From Pseudarthrobacter polychromogenes (lineage in GTDB: Bacteria; Actinomycetota; Actinomycetes; Actinomycetales; Micrococcaceae): a DNA stretch of 64,000 bases. Position numbers and translations under genes: made by a program. This document shows positions 48,682 to 57,413 of the stretch, piece by piece. Each line of letters opens with the position of its first letter. The stretch's first letter is position 1. Location: positions 215,011 to 279,010 of the forward strand of contig NZ_BMKU01000005.1 in the NCBI RefSeq assembly GCF_014644495.1. Direction: 5' to 3'. Under the pieces are notes generated by a model that was not told the DNA's origin, did not search any database, and saw only the letters and a list, made by a program, of their open reading frames with translations.

Positions 48682-49359
48682 ATGGGCGTCATGGAATCGA
48701 GCATCAAAACCTCCGAGGCCCCGCTGAGCCGGGACGACCTCGCCCGCCTGGTGGCCAGGGACATCGCCCCGGGCTCGTTCGTGAACCTCGGCATCGGCCA
48801 GCCCACGCTCGTGTCCAACTACCTCACCGAGGACCAGGACATCACGCTCCACACGGAGAACGGGATGCTGGGCATGGGCCCGGAAGCCAAGGGTGATGAG
48901 ATCGACGAGGACCTCATCAACGCCGGCAAGATCCCCGTCACCGAACTCCCGGGGGCGTCCTACTTCCACCACGCCGACTCCTTCGCGATGATGCGCGGCG
49001 GGCACCTGGACATCTGCGTGCTGGGGGCGTTCCAGGTATCGGTGACCGGCGACCTCGCCAACTGGCACACCGGCGCTCCCGGCGCCATTCCCGCCGTCGG
49101 AGGTGCCATGGACCTGGCTACCGGCGCCAAGGACGTGTTCGTGATGATGACCCTGCTCACCCGCGAAGGCGCCTCCAAGATCGTGGAGTCCTGCACCTAC
49201 CCGCTCACCGGCGTCGGCTGCGTCACCCGCGTGTACACGGACAAAGCCGTCTTCCTCACCGGGCCCGGCGGCATCACCGTCCGTGAGACCTTCGGCTGCA
49301 CCTTGGAGGAACTCCAGGAACTGGTGCCTGTTCCGCTCAAGGCGGCCGCCGCGGCCTGA
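48682..49359 (+). CDS. pcaJ: 3-Oxoacid CoA-transferase (3-oxoadipate) subunit B
   Basis: 225 residues from ATG 48682, directly after the pcaI stop. The beta-subunit catalytic Glu is in HTENGMLGMGPEA, and GSFVNLGIGQPTLVSNYL and GGHLDICVLGAFQVS are family motifs. Cytoplasmic heterodimer or heterotetramer with PcaI. It is the last enzyme gene of the operon, followed 22 bases later by the IclR regulator gene. Confidence 0.95.
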   Translation: MGVMESSIKTSEAPLSRDDLARLVARDIAPGSFVNLGIGQPTLVSNYLTEDQDITLHTENGMLGMGPEAKGDEIDEDLINAGKIPVTELPGASYFHHADSFAMMRGGHLDICVLGAFQVSVTGDLANWHTGAPGAIPAVGGAMDLATGAKDVFVMMTLLTREGASKIVESCTYPLTGVGCVTRVYTDKAVFLTGPGGITVRETFGCTLEELQELVPVPLKAAAAA

Positions 49360-49381
49360 GCCGGCCCTAGGATTGGTAACC

Positions 49382-50185
49382 ATGACCGACGCAGCATCAG
49401 CGGGTGCCCCGCAGGCCAGTGACCAGTACGTCCAGTCCCTGGCCCGCGGGCTCGCCGTCATCCGTGCATTCGATACGGACCACCCGGTGATGACCCTGAC
49501 GGAGGTGGCAGCCCGCACGGGGCTGACGCGCGCCACTGCCCGGCGGTTCCTGCACACGCTGGTGGAACTGGGCTACGTTCGAACGGACGGTAAAACCTTC
49601 GCGCTGACGGCCAAGGTGCTCCAGCTGGGTTACGCGTACCTGTCCGGGCTGTCGCTGCCGCAGATGGCGCAGCCACACCTTGAGGAACTGTCCCTGAAGC
49701 TGGGGGAGTCCACCTCTGCGGCGGTGCTCGACGGGGCTGACATCGCCTACATCGCGCGGGTAACCACCCGCCGGATCATGAACGTGGGCATTACCGTGGG
49801 CACCCGCTTCCCTGCGTACGCCACGTCCATGGGCCGCGTTCTGCTCGCCGGGCTGCCTCCGGCGGACCTGAAGGCCTACCTGGCCACGGCCGAGATCAAA
49901 CCGCTGACCCCGCGCGCCCTGGGCACTGCCAAGGACCTTCTGCCAGTCCTTGAGACGGTCCGGGCGCAGGGCTGGTGCCTGCTGGACCAGGAGCTGGAGC
50001 TGGGCCTGATGTCCGTGGCGGCCCCGGTTTACGACCGCTCCAGGGTAGTTGCCGCTGTCAACGTGTCCCTGCAGGCCCAGTCCGTCGCTGCCAAGCCGGA
50101 CCCGGACGCCTTCCTGGCTTCGGTGGCGCAGGAGATCATTGCGACGGCGAAACTCATCTCCGCCGATCTCAGCGCGCGGGGTTAG
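49382..50185 (+). CDS. pcaR: IclR family regulator of the pca genes
   Basis: 267 residues from ATG 49382. The winged helix (about 18-80: SLARGLAVIRAFDTDHPVMT, GLTRATARRFLHTLVELGYV) and effector domain (about 90-260: GESTSAAVLDGADIAYIARV, RFPAYATSMGRVLLAGL) match PcaR/PobR-type IclR proteins, including the RFPAxxTSxGR motif shared with the protein at 54514-55341. It probably activates pca genes with 3-oxoadipate or protocatechuate as effector. TAGGAT lies 8 bases before the ATG, so expression may be independent and near-leaderless. Confidence 0.92.
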   Translation: MTDAASAGAPQASDQYVQSLARGLAVIRAFDTDHPVMTLTEVAARTGLTRATARRFLHTLVELGYVRTDGKTFALTAKVLQLGYAYLSGLSLPQMAQPHLEELSLKLGESTSAAVLDGADIAYIARVTTRRIMNVGITVGTRFPAYATSMGRVLLAGLPPADLKAYLATAEIKPLTPRALGTAKDLLPVLETVRAQGWCLLDQELELGLMSVAAPVYDRSRVVAAVNVSLQAQSVAAKPDPDAFLASVAQEIIATAKLISADLSARG

Positions 50186-50215
50186 CCGGTCCAGGGGGCC
50201 GCATACTGGTGGTGC

Positions 50216-51088
50216 CTAGGTCCCCTGCCGGAGCATGGACAGGAAATGCTGCCTCATGCGCGAGCGGTCCGGTTCCACGCCCGTGATGAGGCGGAAGGCG
50301 TCCACCGCCTGGCCCACGGCCATGTGGCCGCCGTCCAGCACACGGCACCCTTTGGCAGCGGCGGCTTTGACCAGTTCGGTTTCGATCGGGCGGTAGACGA
50401 TATCGGCCACCCAGTGCCGGGACTGGAGCAGGTCCCCGTCTAGGGGCATGCCCGGATGGGCGTGCATCCCCACAGGGGTGGCATGCACCAGGCCGTCAGC
50501 CTTGGACATCAGATCCCCTAGCTCGCCGATCGGCCGCCATTCGATGGTCCTGTCCGGGAAGAACCGTGCGAGGGCCTCGGCCCGCTCCCGGGACCGGGCG
50601 GGATCCAGGTCCACGACGCACAGGTGCTCCGCCCCTGCTGCAAGGAGCGCGTACGCCGTAGCTGCGCCGGCGCCGCCGGCGCCCAGCTGCACCACACGTC
50701 CAAGGGACGCGCCTGGAAGGCCTTCCTCGAGGGCGGAGCCAAATCCGGAGTAATCGGTGTTGTGGCCGATGAACTTGCCATCACGGATAAGGACGGTGTT
50801 GACGGCCCCCAGCCGGGCCGCATCGTCCGAAAGATCATCAAGGTAGCCAAGGACAACCTGTTTGGCGGGAACGGTGATGTTGAAGGCATTGAAGCCGAGG
50901 TCGCGTCCGGCCGAGAGCAGGGACCCCACGTCTTCAGCCGGACGTGCCAGGACGGTCAGGTCCACGGTCCGGTAGATGTACCGCAGTCCGTGATGGTCGG
51001 CTTCCCTCTCGTGAAGGGCAGGGGTCAGGGAGTGCGTGGTTCCTTCGCCGATCAACCCCACCAGGTACGACTCCGCCGGAGTACTCAT
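50216..51088 (-). CDS. Second NAD-type shikimate/quinate dehydrogenase
   Basis: 290 residues from ATG 51088, which follows GGAAGGTGG; an ATG at 51127 is in frame but less likely. It is a clear paralogue of the product at 39595-40476: HSLTPALHERE, NITVPAKQVV with the catalytic Lys, HNTDYSGF, GAGGAGAATAYALL, and acidic VDLDPARS again indicating NAD. It lies on the opposite strand between pcaR and the Tct transporter genes. It may use a different hydroaromatic acid, or serve as a backup. Confidence 0.92.
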   Translation of the reverse strand: MSTPAESYLVGLIGEGTTHSLTPALHEREADHHGLRYIYRTVDLTVLARPAEDVGSLLSAGRDLGFNAFNITVPAKQVVLGYLDDLSDDAARLGAVNTVLIRDGKFIGHNTDYSGFGSALEEGLPGASLGRVVQLGAGGAGAATAYALLAAGAEHLCVVDLDPARSRERAEALARFFPDRTIEWRPIGELGDLMSKADGLVHATPVGMHAHPGMPLDGDLLQSRHWVADIVYRPIETELVKAAAAKGCRVLDGGHMAVGQAVDAFRLITGVEPDRSRMRQHFLSMLRQGT

Positions 51089-51200
51089 TCTGTCCACCTT
51101 CCGGCCCCGCCAGTGCGAAGCGTCCATGGGTCGGATTGCCTGGTCACAATTTCGGCCGCGGCCTTGTTCCGGGCCTCGATGTGAACTAGATTACAACTAC

Positions 51201-51236
51201 TGTACGTTTTATGCACACATGTTCGTAATGCGTACA
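51201..51236. promoter_or_regulatory. Candidate operator between the second dehydrogenase and tctC
   Basis: TGTACG (51201-51206) is mirrored by CGTACA (51231-51236). The arms continue with matching pairs (TGTACGnnTTnnGnACA read from each side) over 36 bases. It lies in the shared promoter region of two divergent units. Part of the right arm (GTTCGTAATG followed by ACAAA) resembles the candidate operator at 39469-39506. Confidence 0.55.
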
Positions 51237-51315
51237 AAGTCCCAGATGAGGCGCACTGTTGGAGATGACAGCCGGCAGCCTTGTCGGAGTACGGGTATCA
51301 AAGGAGAAAACCGTA

Positions 51316-52287
51316 GTGAAAACCCTTCTAAAATCACTCGCAGTGGGCACGGCGGGGTTGCTTGCGCTGACTGGTTGCGCCTCGGGCAGCAACAGCAGTT
51401 CCGAAGCCGACTTCCCCGCACAGGACATCCGGCTGACCGTTCCCTGGGCCGCAGGCGGCTCGGGGGACCTGACAGCCCGTACCATTGCACCGCTGCTGGA
51501 AAAAGAGCTGGGCGTCGAGGTTATCGTCGAAAACAAGCCGGGGGCCAACGGCTCGGTGGCCTACAACTGGCTGAAGGACCAAAAGCCGGACGGCTACAAC
51601 CTGTCGATGATGGGCGTAGAGGTAGCCACCCTGCAGTTCCAGGATTACGACATCGACCCGTCCAACTACGCGCCGATTGGCCAGGGCCTGGCCGGACCCG
51701 GTGCCATCGCTGTCCCGGTGGACAGCCCCTACCAGTCGCTCAAGGACCTCGTCGCGGACGCCAAGGCCAACCCCGGAAAGGTCACCTACTCCAGCCCGGG
51801 CGTTGGCTCGGTCTGGGATTCCCCCGCCCAGGGCCTCCAGGAACTCGCCGGAATCGAGCTCACGTCCGTCCCGTTTGACGGCTCCGCCCCGGCAGTTGCT
51901 GCTGCGGCTGCCGGTGACGTCGATTTCTCGATCGATGCGATCGGCACGCAGAAGAACCAGGTGGACGCAGGCAAGCTCCGCTACCTGGCCATGCTGACCG
52001 AGGAACGGGATCCAAAGAACCCGGACGTCCCCACCGCCAAGGAAGAAGGAATCGACCTGCAGAACGCTTCATGGGTGGGGATCATGGCTCCGGCCGGTAC
52101 GCCCGAGGAAGTTGTCAGCAAGCTCTCCGACGCCATGGGCAAGGCTGTTGAGGACCCGGAGTACAAGAAGGTCATCGAAGGCTCCAACCTTGTGCCGACC
52201 TTCAAGGACGCGGAGGAGATGACGGCGTTCCTTGACGAGGAAGCCGACCGCTACGGACCGTGGATCAAGCTCGCGCAGGGCAAGTAG
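51316..52287 (+). CDS. tctC: Tripartite tricarboxylate-type transporter substrate-binding lipoprotein
   Basis: 323 residues from GTG 51316, 9 bases after AAGGAG. A lipoprotein signal peptide has the lipobox LTGC (Cys near residue 19). The Bug/TctC fold has IRLTVPWAAGGSGDLTARTI, VENKPGANGSVAYNWL and SWVGIMAPAGTPEEVV. It binds a carboxylate outside the membrane and delivers it to TctAB. Bug proteins bind tricarboxylates, aromatic acids or others; its position here suggests an aromatic or hydroaromatic acid. Confidence 0.92.
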   Translation: MKTLLKSLAVGTAGLLALTGCASGSNSSSEADFPAQDIRLTVPWAAGGSGDLTARTIAPLLEKELGVEVIVENKPGANGSVAYNWLKDQKPDGYNLSMMGVEVATLQFQDYDIDPSNYAPIGQGLAGPGAIAVPVDSPYQSLKDLVADAKANPGKVTYSSPGVGSVWDSPAQGLQELAGIELTSVPFDGSAPAVAAAAAGDVDFSIDAIGTQKNQVDAGKLRYLAMLTEERDPKNPDVPTAKEEGIDLQNASWVGIMAPAGTPEEVVSKLSDAMGKAVEDPEYKKVIEGSNLVPTFKDAEEMTAFLDEEADRYGPWIKLAQGK

Positions 52288-52357
52288 CGCAGGCACACAC
52301 TTCGAGGCAGACGGGCCGGCCAGCCTTCCGCTGGCCGGCCCCTACTGAGGAACCCCA

Positions 52358-52912
52358 ATGAACGATCACACAGCAACAGGGCCGCCGGCAGGCCTCAACC
52401 CAACAGACCCTGGGCAGGACCACGCCGAAGCCCATATCCACCCGGCGTCAGAGGTGCTGGTCACGGACCGTGCGCACCGGCTCAGGGAACTGGTTCCGGC
52501 CGCCGTCACCATCGGCCTCGGCGTCCTGGTCCTGGTGCTCGCACAGGGCATCCGCTCAGGGGTCCGGGTGGAACTCGGGCCTCCCTTCTGGCCCACCATG
52601 CTCGCATGGAGCCTTATCGTGTTCGGCGTCCTGCAGGTGGTGGTCAACGTGCTGCGCGGGGTCAGCCGGGCCAACCTCCCTGATCCGCTCAGCGGGTGGG
52701 GCATCGGCCGGATGCTGCTGACCGCCGTGATCCTGGTGGGCTACCTCATGCTGTGGAACGTCCTCCAGTTCTGGTTGATTACGTTCGCAACGTCAGTCGC
52801 GCTGACGGCCCTGTACGGCGGCCGGGGCTGGAGGCCGCTGCTCGTGTTCCCGGCCATCGTTACGGCCCTCCTCCATTTCCTTTTTGTCGTCGCATTGCGG
52901 GTGAACCTATGA
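52358..52912 (+). CDS. tctB: Tripartite tricarboxylate transporter small membrane subunit
   Basis: 184 residues. After a hydrophilic N-terminal stretch of about 40 residues come four transmembrane helices (about 46-180: PAAVTIGLGVLVLVLAQGI, PTMLAWSLIVFGVLQVVVNV), the TctB layout. It partners TctA in the membrane. ATG 52358 lies 70 bases after tctC, and its stop overlaps the tctA start by 4 bases (ATGA). Confidence 0.88.
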   Translation: MNDHTATGPPAGLNPTDPGQDHAEAHIHPASEVLVTDRAHRLRELVPAAVTIGLGVLVLVLAQGIRSGVRVELGPPFWPTMLAWSLIVFGVLQVVVNVLRGVSRANLPDPLSGWGIGRMLLTAVILVGYLMLWNVLQFWLITFATSVALTALYGGRGWRPLLVFPAIVTALLHFLFVVALRVNL

Positions 52913-54441
52913 TCCAGATCGCTGCCTCGCCCGTCACGGACGGCATCATGACCGTCCTCCAGGTGGATACCCTCCTCTACATAGGCCTGGGCATCCTGGT
53001 GGGCATGCTCGTGGGTGCCTTCCCGGGTGTGACTGCCACCATGGCCGTGGCCCTCGCCAGCGGGTTCACGCTGACGCTGGAACCCATCCAGGGCCTCGCC
53101 GTCCTGCTGACCATCTACGTGGCCGCCCAGTTCGGTGACCGGGTGCCGGCCATCCTCATCAACACCCCGGGCACACCTGCCTCCATTTCCACAACCTTTG
53201 ACGGCTACCCGCTTGCCCTGAAAGGACAAGCGGGCCTGGCCCTGACAACGTCCGCTTTCGGCTCAGCCTTCGGCATGCTTTTTGGCATCCTTATCCTGGC
53301 GGTTGCCGCGGTGCCCCTTTCGGAATTCGCACGCCAGTTCGGGCCGCCGGAAATGTTCGCGCTGGTGGTCTTCGGCCTGACCATGATGGTGGGTGTCTCC
53401 TCGGGACGAATCCTCAAGGGCCTTGCCGCCGGAGCCTTCGGTCTCCTGCTGGCCACCGTGGGCCGTGACCCCATCACCGGTGACGCCCGCTTCACCCTCA
53501 ACGTCCTGGAACTGAACGGCGGCGTGCCGTTCATTCCGGTCATCATCGGGTTCTTTGGCGTGGCGGAAGTCCTCAACCAGATTCTCACCAGGCGCAGGCA
53601 CCTGCACCACGTCAAGCCCGTCACCCAGCTGGGCCAGTGGATGCCCGGGCGGAAACTGATGCAGAGGCTGTTCAAGCCGATGGGAATCGGCGCGGTGACC
53701 GGATCCGTCGTCGGCCTTGTCCCGGCGGTGGGCGGCGACATCGCCGGCATCATCGCGTGGGACAACGCCAGGAAAGTCTCCAAGCACCCGGAGGAGTTCG
53801 GCAAGGGCTCCCTTGAGGGCCTGACTGCCGGCGATACCTCCAGCACGGCAACCCTGGGCGGCAGCGTGACCACCACCATGGCGCTCGGCGTCCCCGGCGA
53901 TTCCGTCATGGCCGTCATGATCGGATCCATGATGATCTGGGGCATCCAGCCGGGGCCCAGCCTCTTCAGCAGCCGGCCGGACCTCGTCTCCTCGCTGGTC
54001 ACGATCATGCTGATCGCCACCATCCTGACCCTCGGGCTGAGCCTCCTGCGCATGCGCGGCATGGTCAAGCTGCTGGAACTGCCCAGCCACTACCTGTGGG
54101 TCATCATCCTGATCTTCTGCATGGTGGGGACGTATTCCATCAACAACAGCGTCTTCGATGTGTTCATGATGATGATTTTCGGAGCCGTGGGGCTGTTTAT
54201 GCTGCGTTTCGGTTTCCCTGCAGGCCCCGCTGTTCTGGGCCTTATCCTTGGCCCCCTGGCCGAGGCAAACCTGCGCCGCGCGCTCATCACCGACGGGTGG
54301 GCATCCGTCTTCACCAGTCCCATTGCGCTGGTGCTCCTTGCCATCTCTGTTGCGGCCCTGGTTGTCCCTCCCCTCCGCGCGCAGCTGAAGCGGCGCAAGG
54401 CCGTGGGTGCTGGAGCGGACCCGGCGAAGGTTTCGAGCTAG
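52909..54441 (+). CDS. tctA: Tripartite tricarboxylate transporter large permease subunit
   Basis: 510 residues from ATG 52909, with about twelve transmembrane helices. TctA signatures are GAFPGVTATMAVALASGFTL, INTPGTPASISTTFDGYPLA, and a second related segment GLVPAVGGDIAGIIAWDNAR with TLGGSVTTTMALGVPGDSVM. It is the ion-coupled carboxylate permease of the TctCBA system. It overlaps tctB and is followed by a hairpin terminator before the IclR gene. Confidence 0.93.
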   Translation: MIQIAASPVTDGIMTVLQVDTLLYIGLGILVGMLVGAFPGVTATMAVALASGFTLTLEPIQGLAVLLTIYVAAQFGDRVPAILINTPGTPASISTTFDGYPLALKGQAGLALTTSAFGSAFGMLFGILILAVAAVPLSEFARQFGPPEMFALVVFGLTMMVGVSSGRILKGLAAGAFGLLLATVGRDPITGDARFTLNVLELNGGVPFIPVIIGFFGVAEVLNQILTRRRHLHHVKPVTQLGQWMPGRKLMQRLFKPMGIGAVTGSVVGLVPAVGGDIAGIIAWDNARKVSKHPEEFGKGSLEGLTAGDTSSTATLGGSVTTTMALGVPGDSVMAVMIGSMMIWGIQPGPSLFSSRPDLVSSLVTIMLIATILTLGLSLLRMRGMVKLLELPSHYLWVIILIFCMVGTYSINNSVFDVFMMMIFGAVGLFMLRFGFPAGPAVLGLILGPLAEANLRRALITDGWASVFTSPIALVLLAISVAALVVPPLRAQLKRRKAVGAGADPAKVSS

Positions 54442-54456
54442 ACACGCTTACGGACG

Positions 54457-54495
54457 CCGGGACCCACCCAGGTGGGCCCGGTGTCCTGTATTTTT
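54457..54495 (+). terminator. Terminator after tctA
   Basis: CCGGG and CCCACC (54457-54468) pair with GGTGGG and CCCGG (54471-54481) with one bulged A, followed by a T-rich tail ending in TTTTT at 54491-54495. The tail overlaps the ribosome-binding region of the next gene, so it may work as an attenuator rather than a full stop. Confidence 0.6.
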
Positions 54496-54513
54496 CGGAA
54501 GGGCAAGAAGTCC

Positions 54514-55341
54514 ATGGAAGAAGAACATCCGGCGTACTTTGTGAAGTCGGTGGGGAAGGCCTTTGACGTCCTCAGGGCGTTCACGTCGGATACCCCCCGC
54601 CTGACCGTCTCCCAGATTGCGGCGGCGACGGACATAACGCGCGCCTCTGCCCGGCGGTTCCTGCTGACGCTGGCGGACCTTGGGTACCTGCGGACGGACG
54701 GACAATCTTTTGAACTGACCGCCCGCTCCCTGGAGCTTGGTTCATCCTTCCTCTCCACCCTGTCCCTTCCCCGCGTAGCCGAGCCGCACCTCAAATTGCT
54801 GGCGTCCGAGCTCGGCGAGACGGCGTCGCTTTGCGTCCTTGATGGGGCGGACGTCGCCTACGTCGCCTGTGTCCCGTCCCCGCGGCTCCTCAACGTATCC
54901 ATCAGCGTGGGCACCAGGTTTCCGGCGTGGGCGACGTCCATGGGCCGGGTGCTCCTCGCTGCCCTGCCGGCCGACAGCCTGGAGGCGTACTACGAATCGG
55001 TCCACCTGCAGCGTTATACCGAGCACTCCGTCGGCAGCCTGGAAGCCCTCAAGGACGAGGTCAGCCTTGCCCGGAGCCAGGGGTGGTCCATGGTGTCCCA
55101 GGAACTGGAGAACGGCCTGCGCGGCGTTGCCGTTCCCATCTGGTGCGGAGACGAGGCCGTCGGCGCCGTCAATGTCTCATTGCAGACCCACCGCTCCTCC
55201 CAGGACGTGATCGAACAAACAGTTGTCCCGCTCCTGCAGGAAACAGCCCGAGGGATAGGGCTGGACTACCAGGGCCGCCCGGCAAAACGCCTCGGCAGGG
55301 TGAATGTACTTGGGCCCGCAATGGCGGACATGCAAACCTGA
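54514..55341 (+). CDS. IclR family transcriptional regulator next to tctCBA
   Basis: 275 residues from ATG 54514, after GGAAGGGC. The winged helix (about 10-75: FVKSVGKAFDVLRAFTSDTP, DITRASARRFLLTLADLGYL) and effector domain (about 85-255: GETASLCVLDGADVAYVACV, RFPAWATSMGRVLLAAL) are close to PcaR in this window, so it belongs to the aromatic-acid branch of IclR. It presumably controls tctCBA and perhaps the second dehydrogenase through the inverted repeat at 51201-51236. Confidence 0.9.
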   Translation: MEEEHPAYFVKSVGKAFDVLRAFTSDTPRLTVSQIAAATDITRASARRFLLTLADLGYLRTDGQSFELTARSLELGSSFLSTLSLPRVAEPHLKLLASELGETASLCVLDGADVAYVACVPSPRLLNVSISVGTRFPAWATSMGRVLLAALPADSLEAYYESVHLQRYTEHSVGSLEALKDEVSLARSQGWSMVSQELENGLRGVAVPIWCGDEAVGAVNVSLQTHRSSQDVIEQTVVPLLQETARGIGLDYQGRPAKRLGRVNVLGPAMADMQT

Positions 55342-55425
55342 CAGGGCCCGCACGGCACCCCGGCCCGCGGCACCAGCGAACCAGCCGGCCCTTGCCCCGG
55401 AGCGGCAGGAATGCCACTGTGTCTC

Positions 55426-55749
55426 ATGGCCACAGAAGCTGACGTCCGCAGGATTGCCCTGGCGATGCCGGGCGTCACGGAGCGGCTGAGCTGGGGCCAG
55501 CCCGCATGGTTCGCCAGGACCCTGATGGCCCGCATCTGGGAACCCGGAGTCCTCACCGTCAAGACTGACGAACGCGAGGCCCTGGCGGGAACGGAGCCGG
55601 AAACGTTCTTCTGGACCCCGCATCACGAGCGTTCTCCCCAGCTGGTGCTGGTGCGCCTGGCCGGGATCAGCGGGGAGCTGCTGGCGGAACTGCTGCAGGA
55701 TTCCTACCGGCTGGCGGGCGGGGAACACAGCAGCCGCATGCAGCCGTAA
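55426..55749 (+). CDS. MmcQ/YjbR family protein
   Basis: 107 residues from ATG 55426; ATG 55411 is in frame. It has the YjbR double-wing fold pattern: VRRIALAMPGVTERLSWGQP, AWFARTLMARIWEPGVLTV, FFWTPHHERSPQLVLVRL. Family members are thought to bind DNA, but the role is not known. There is no clear ribosome-binding site. It stands alone between the IclR gene and the transhydrogenase operon. Confidence 0.82.
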   Translation: MATEADVRRIALAMPGVTERLSWGQPAWFARTLMARIWEPGVLTVKTDEREALAGTEPETFFWTPHHERSPQLVLVRLAGISGELLAELLQDSYRLAGGEHSSRMQP

Positions 55750-55923
55750 GGTAACTGTTTGCCACAAAAGCACGCCGCCCTACTCCCGCGGCACCGGTGC
55801 GGGCCATAGACTCAAGCCAACTACGTGCAGCAGCGCCGCTCCGCGAAGCCACCTCGTCCAGGTGACCAGGAACGGCCCGGCAGGGCGGCGCTCCCGCATC
55901 CATGCAGCGAGGGGAGTCAGCGG

Positions 55924-57093
55924 GTGAAACTGGGCATACCGCGGGAACGCCGGGAGGGTGAACGGCGGGTGGCCGCCACCCCGGAAACGGTCAAGCAGCT
56001 GGCGGCGCTCGGCGTCGAGATACTCCTCGAGGAAGACGCCGGCGCCGCGGCCGGGTACCCGGACCTCGCGTACAGCCAGGCGGGTGCACACATTGTCCCT
56101 GAGCTCGATCCCGCCCAGCTGGACGTCCTCGCCCACGTCCGGCCCCTCGACCCGGACACAGCCCGGTCCCTCAAAAGGGGAGCCGTCACCGTGGGCCTCG
56201 CATCGCCGTCGTCCGAACTGCCAACCGTCCAGGCGCTCGCCGACGCCGGCGTCACATCCTTCGCCCTGGAACTCGTGCCCCGCATCTCCCGGGCCCAGTC
56301 CATGGACGCCCTCAGCTCGCAGGCACTCGTGGCCGGGTACCGCTGCGTCCTTGAGGCGGCCATCCGGCTGCCCAGGTTCTTCCCGCTGTACATGACCGCC
56401 GCCGGTACCGTCCCGCCCGCCCGGGTCCTGGTGTTGGGGGCCGGGGTGGCGGGCCTGCAGGCCATTGGCACCGCAAAACGCCTGGGCGCCCGGGTCTTCG
56501 CCAACGATATCCGCCCCGCCTCCGCGGACGAGGTAGCCTCCATGGGCGGCACCTTCATCCGGCTGGACCTCGAAACGGCGGAGGCTGCCGGCGGCTACGC
56601 CCGCCAGCTCAGTTCCGACGCCGGCACCCGGCAACGCCAGCTGCTGGCACCGCACGTGGCCCAGGCCGACGTCCTGATTACGACGGCGGCCGTCCCCGGC
56701 AGGCGGGCACCGCTCCTGGTCACGCGGGAGATGGTGCAGGGCATGCGGGCCGGGTCGGTGGTTGTGGACCTCGCTGCCGAGTCGGGCGGCAACGTGGAAG
56801 GCGTCGTGGCGGGCCAGGACGTTCCCGTACCCACCGCGGACGGCTCCGGCCACGTCTGGCTGGTCGGCCTGAAGGATGCACCCTCCGCCATGGCGTCGGA
56901 CGCTTCCCGCCTGTACGCCAAGAACGTCGCCAACCTGCTGGTGCTGATGGTCCGGGACGGTGCGCTCGCTCCCGACTTCAGTGACGAGGTTGTCGCCGGG
57001 GCCTGCCTCACCCACGACGGCACGGTACGGCACCAGGCGACGGCGGACCTGCTGGCCGAGCGGGCCGGCGCCCGGCGGGAAGGGGCGCTCTGA
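55924..57093 (+). CDS. pntAA: NAD(P) transhydrogenase alpha subunit, NAD(H)-binding domain I
   Basis: 389 residues from GTG 55924, after GAGGGGAG. The alanine-dehydrogenase-like domain I begins VKLGIPRERREGERRVAATP. The NAD-binding loop is VLGAGVAGLQAIGTAKRLGA, and SAMDALSSQ-type RAQSMDALSSQ is the RQD-loop region. With PntAB and PntB it forms the proton-translocating transhydrogenase that makes NADPH from NADH. Alpha is split in two, as in many actinobacteria and alphaproteobacteria. It overlaps pntAB by one base. Confidence 0.93.
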   Translation: MKLGIPRERREGERRVAATPETVKQLAALGVEILLEEDAGAAAGYPDLAYSQAGAHIVPELDPAQLDVLAHVRPLDPDTARSLKRGAVTVGLASPSSELPTVQALADAGVTSFALELVPRISRAQSMDALSSQALVAGYRCVLEAAIRLPRFFPLYMTAAGTVPPARVLVLGAGVAGLQAIGTAKRLGARVFANDIRPASADEVASMGGTFIRLDLETAEAAGGYARQLSSDAGTRQRQLLAPHVAQADVLITTAAVPGRRAPLLVTREMVQGMRAGSVVVDLAAESGGNVEGVVAGQDVPVPTADGSGHVWLVGLKDAPSAMASDASRLYAKNVANLLVLMVRDGALAPDFSDEVVAGACLTHDGTVRHQATADLLAERAGARREGAL

Positions 57094-57413
57094 TGGACGG
57101 TATGAGCCTGCTGACCATCACGGTCCTGGCCGTCTTCGTCGGCTTCGAGGTGGTGTCCAAGGTCTCCAGCACCCTGCACACGCCGCTGATGTCCGGCGCC
57201 AATGCCATCCACGGCATCATCCTGGTGGGCGCCATCATCGTCGCCGGCCAGGCTGCAGACCCGTGGGTGCTCGCGGTGGCGCTCCTCGCCGTCGTCCTTG
57301 CCACCGCCAACCTGGTGGGCGGCTTTGTGGTGACCGACCGGATGCTGCACATGTTCCATGCGCGCAAAGCGGCCGGTACCAAGCAGGCCGCCCGGAAGGC
57401 GGACGGCAAATGA
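57093..57413 (+). CDS. pntAB: NAD(P) transhydrogenase alpha subunit, transmembrane part
   Basis: 106 residues with three to four transmembrane helices (about 5-25, 35-55, 60-82). It contains SSTLHTPLMSGANAIHGIIL, the conserved signature of the split-alpha membrane fragment, and ends NLVGGFVVTDRMLHMFHARK. It provides part of the proton channel. ATG 57093 overlaps the pntAA stop, and its own stop overlaps the pntB ATG by 4 bases. Confidence 0.94.
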   Translation: MDGMSLLTITVLAVFVGFEVVSKVSSTLHTPLMSGANAIHGIILVGAIIVAGQAADPWVLAVALLAVVLATANLVGGFVVTDRMLHMFHARKAAGTKQAARKADGK

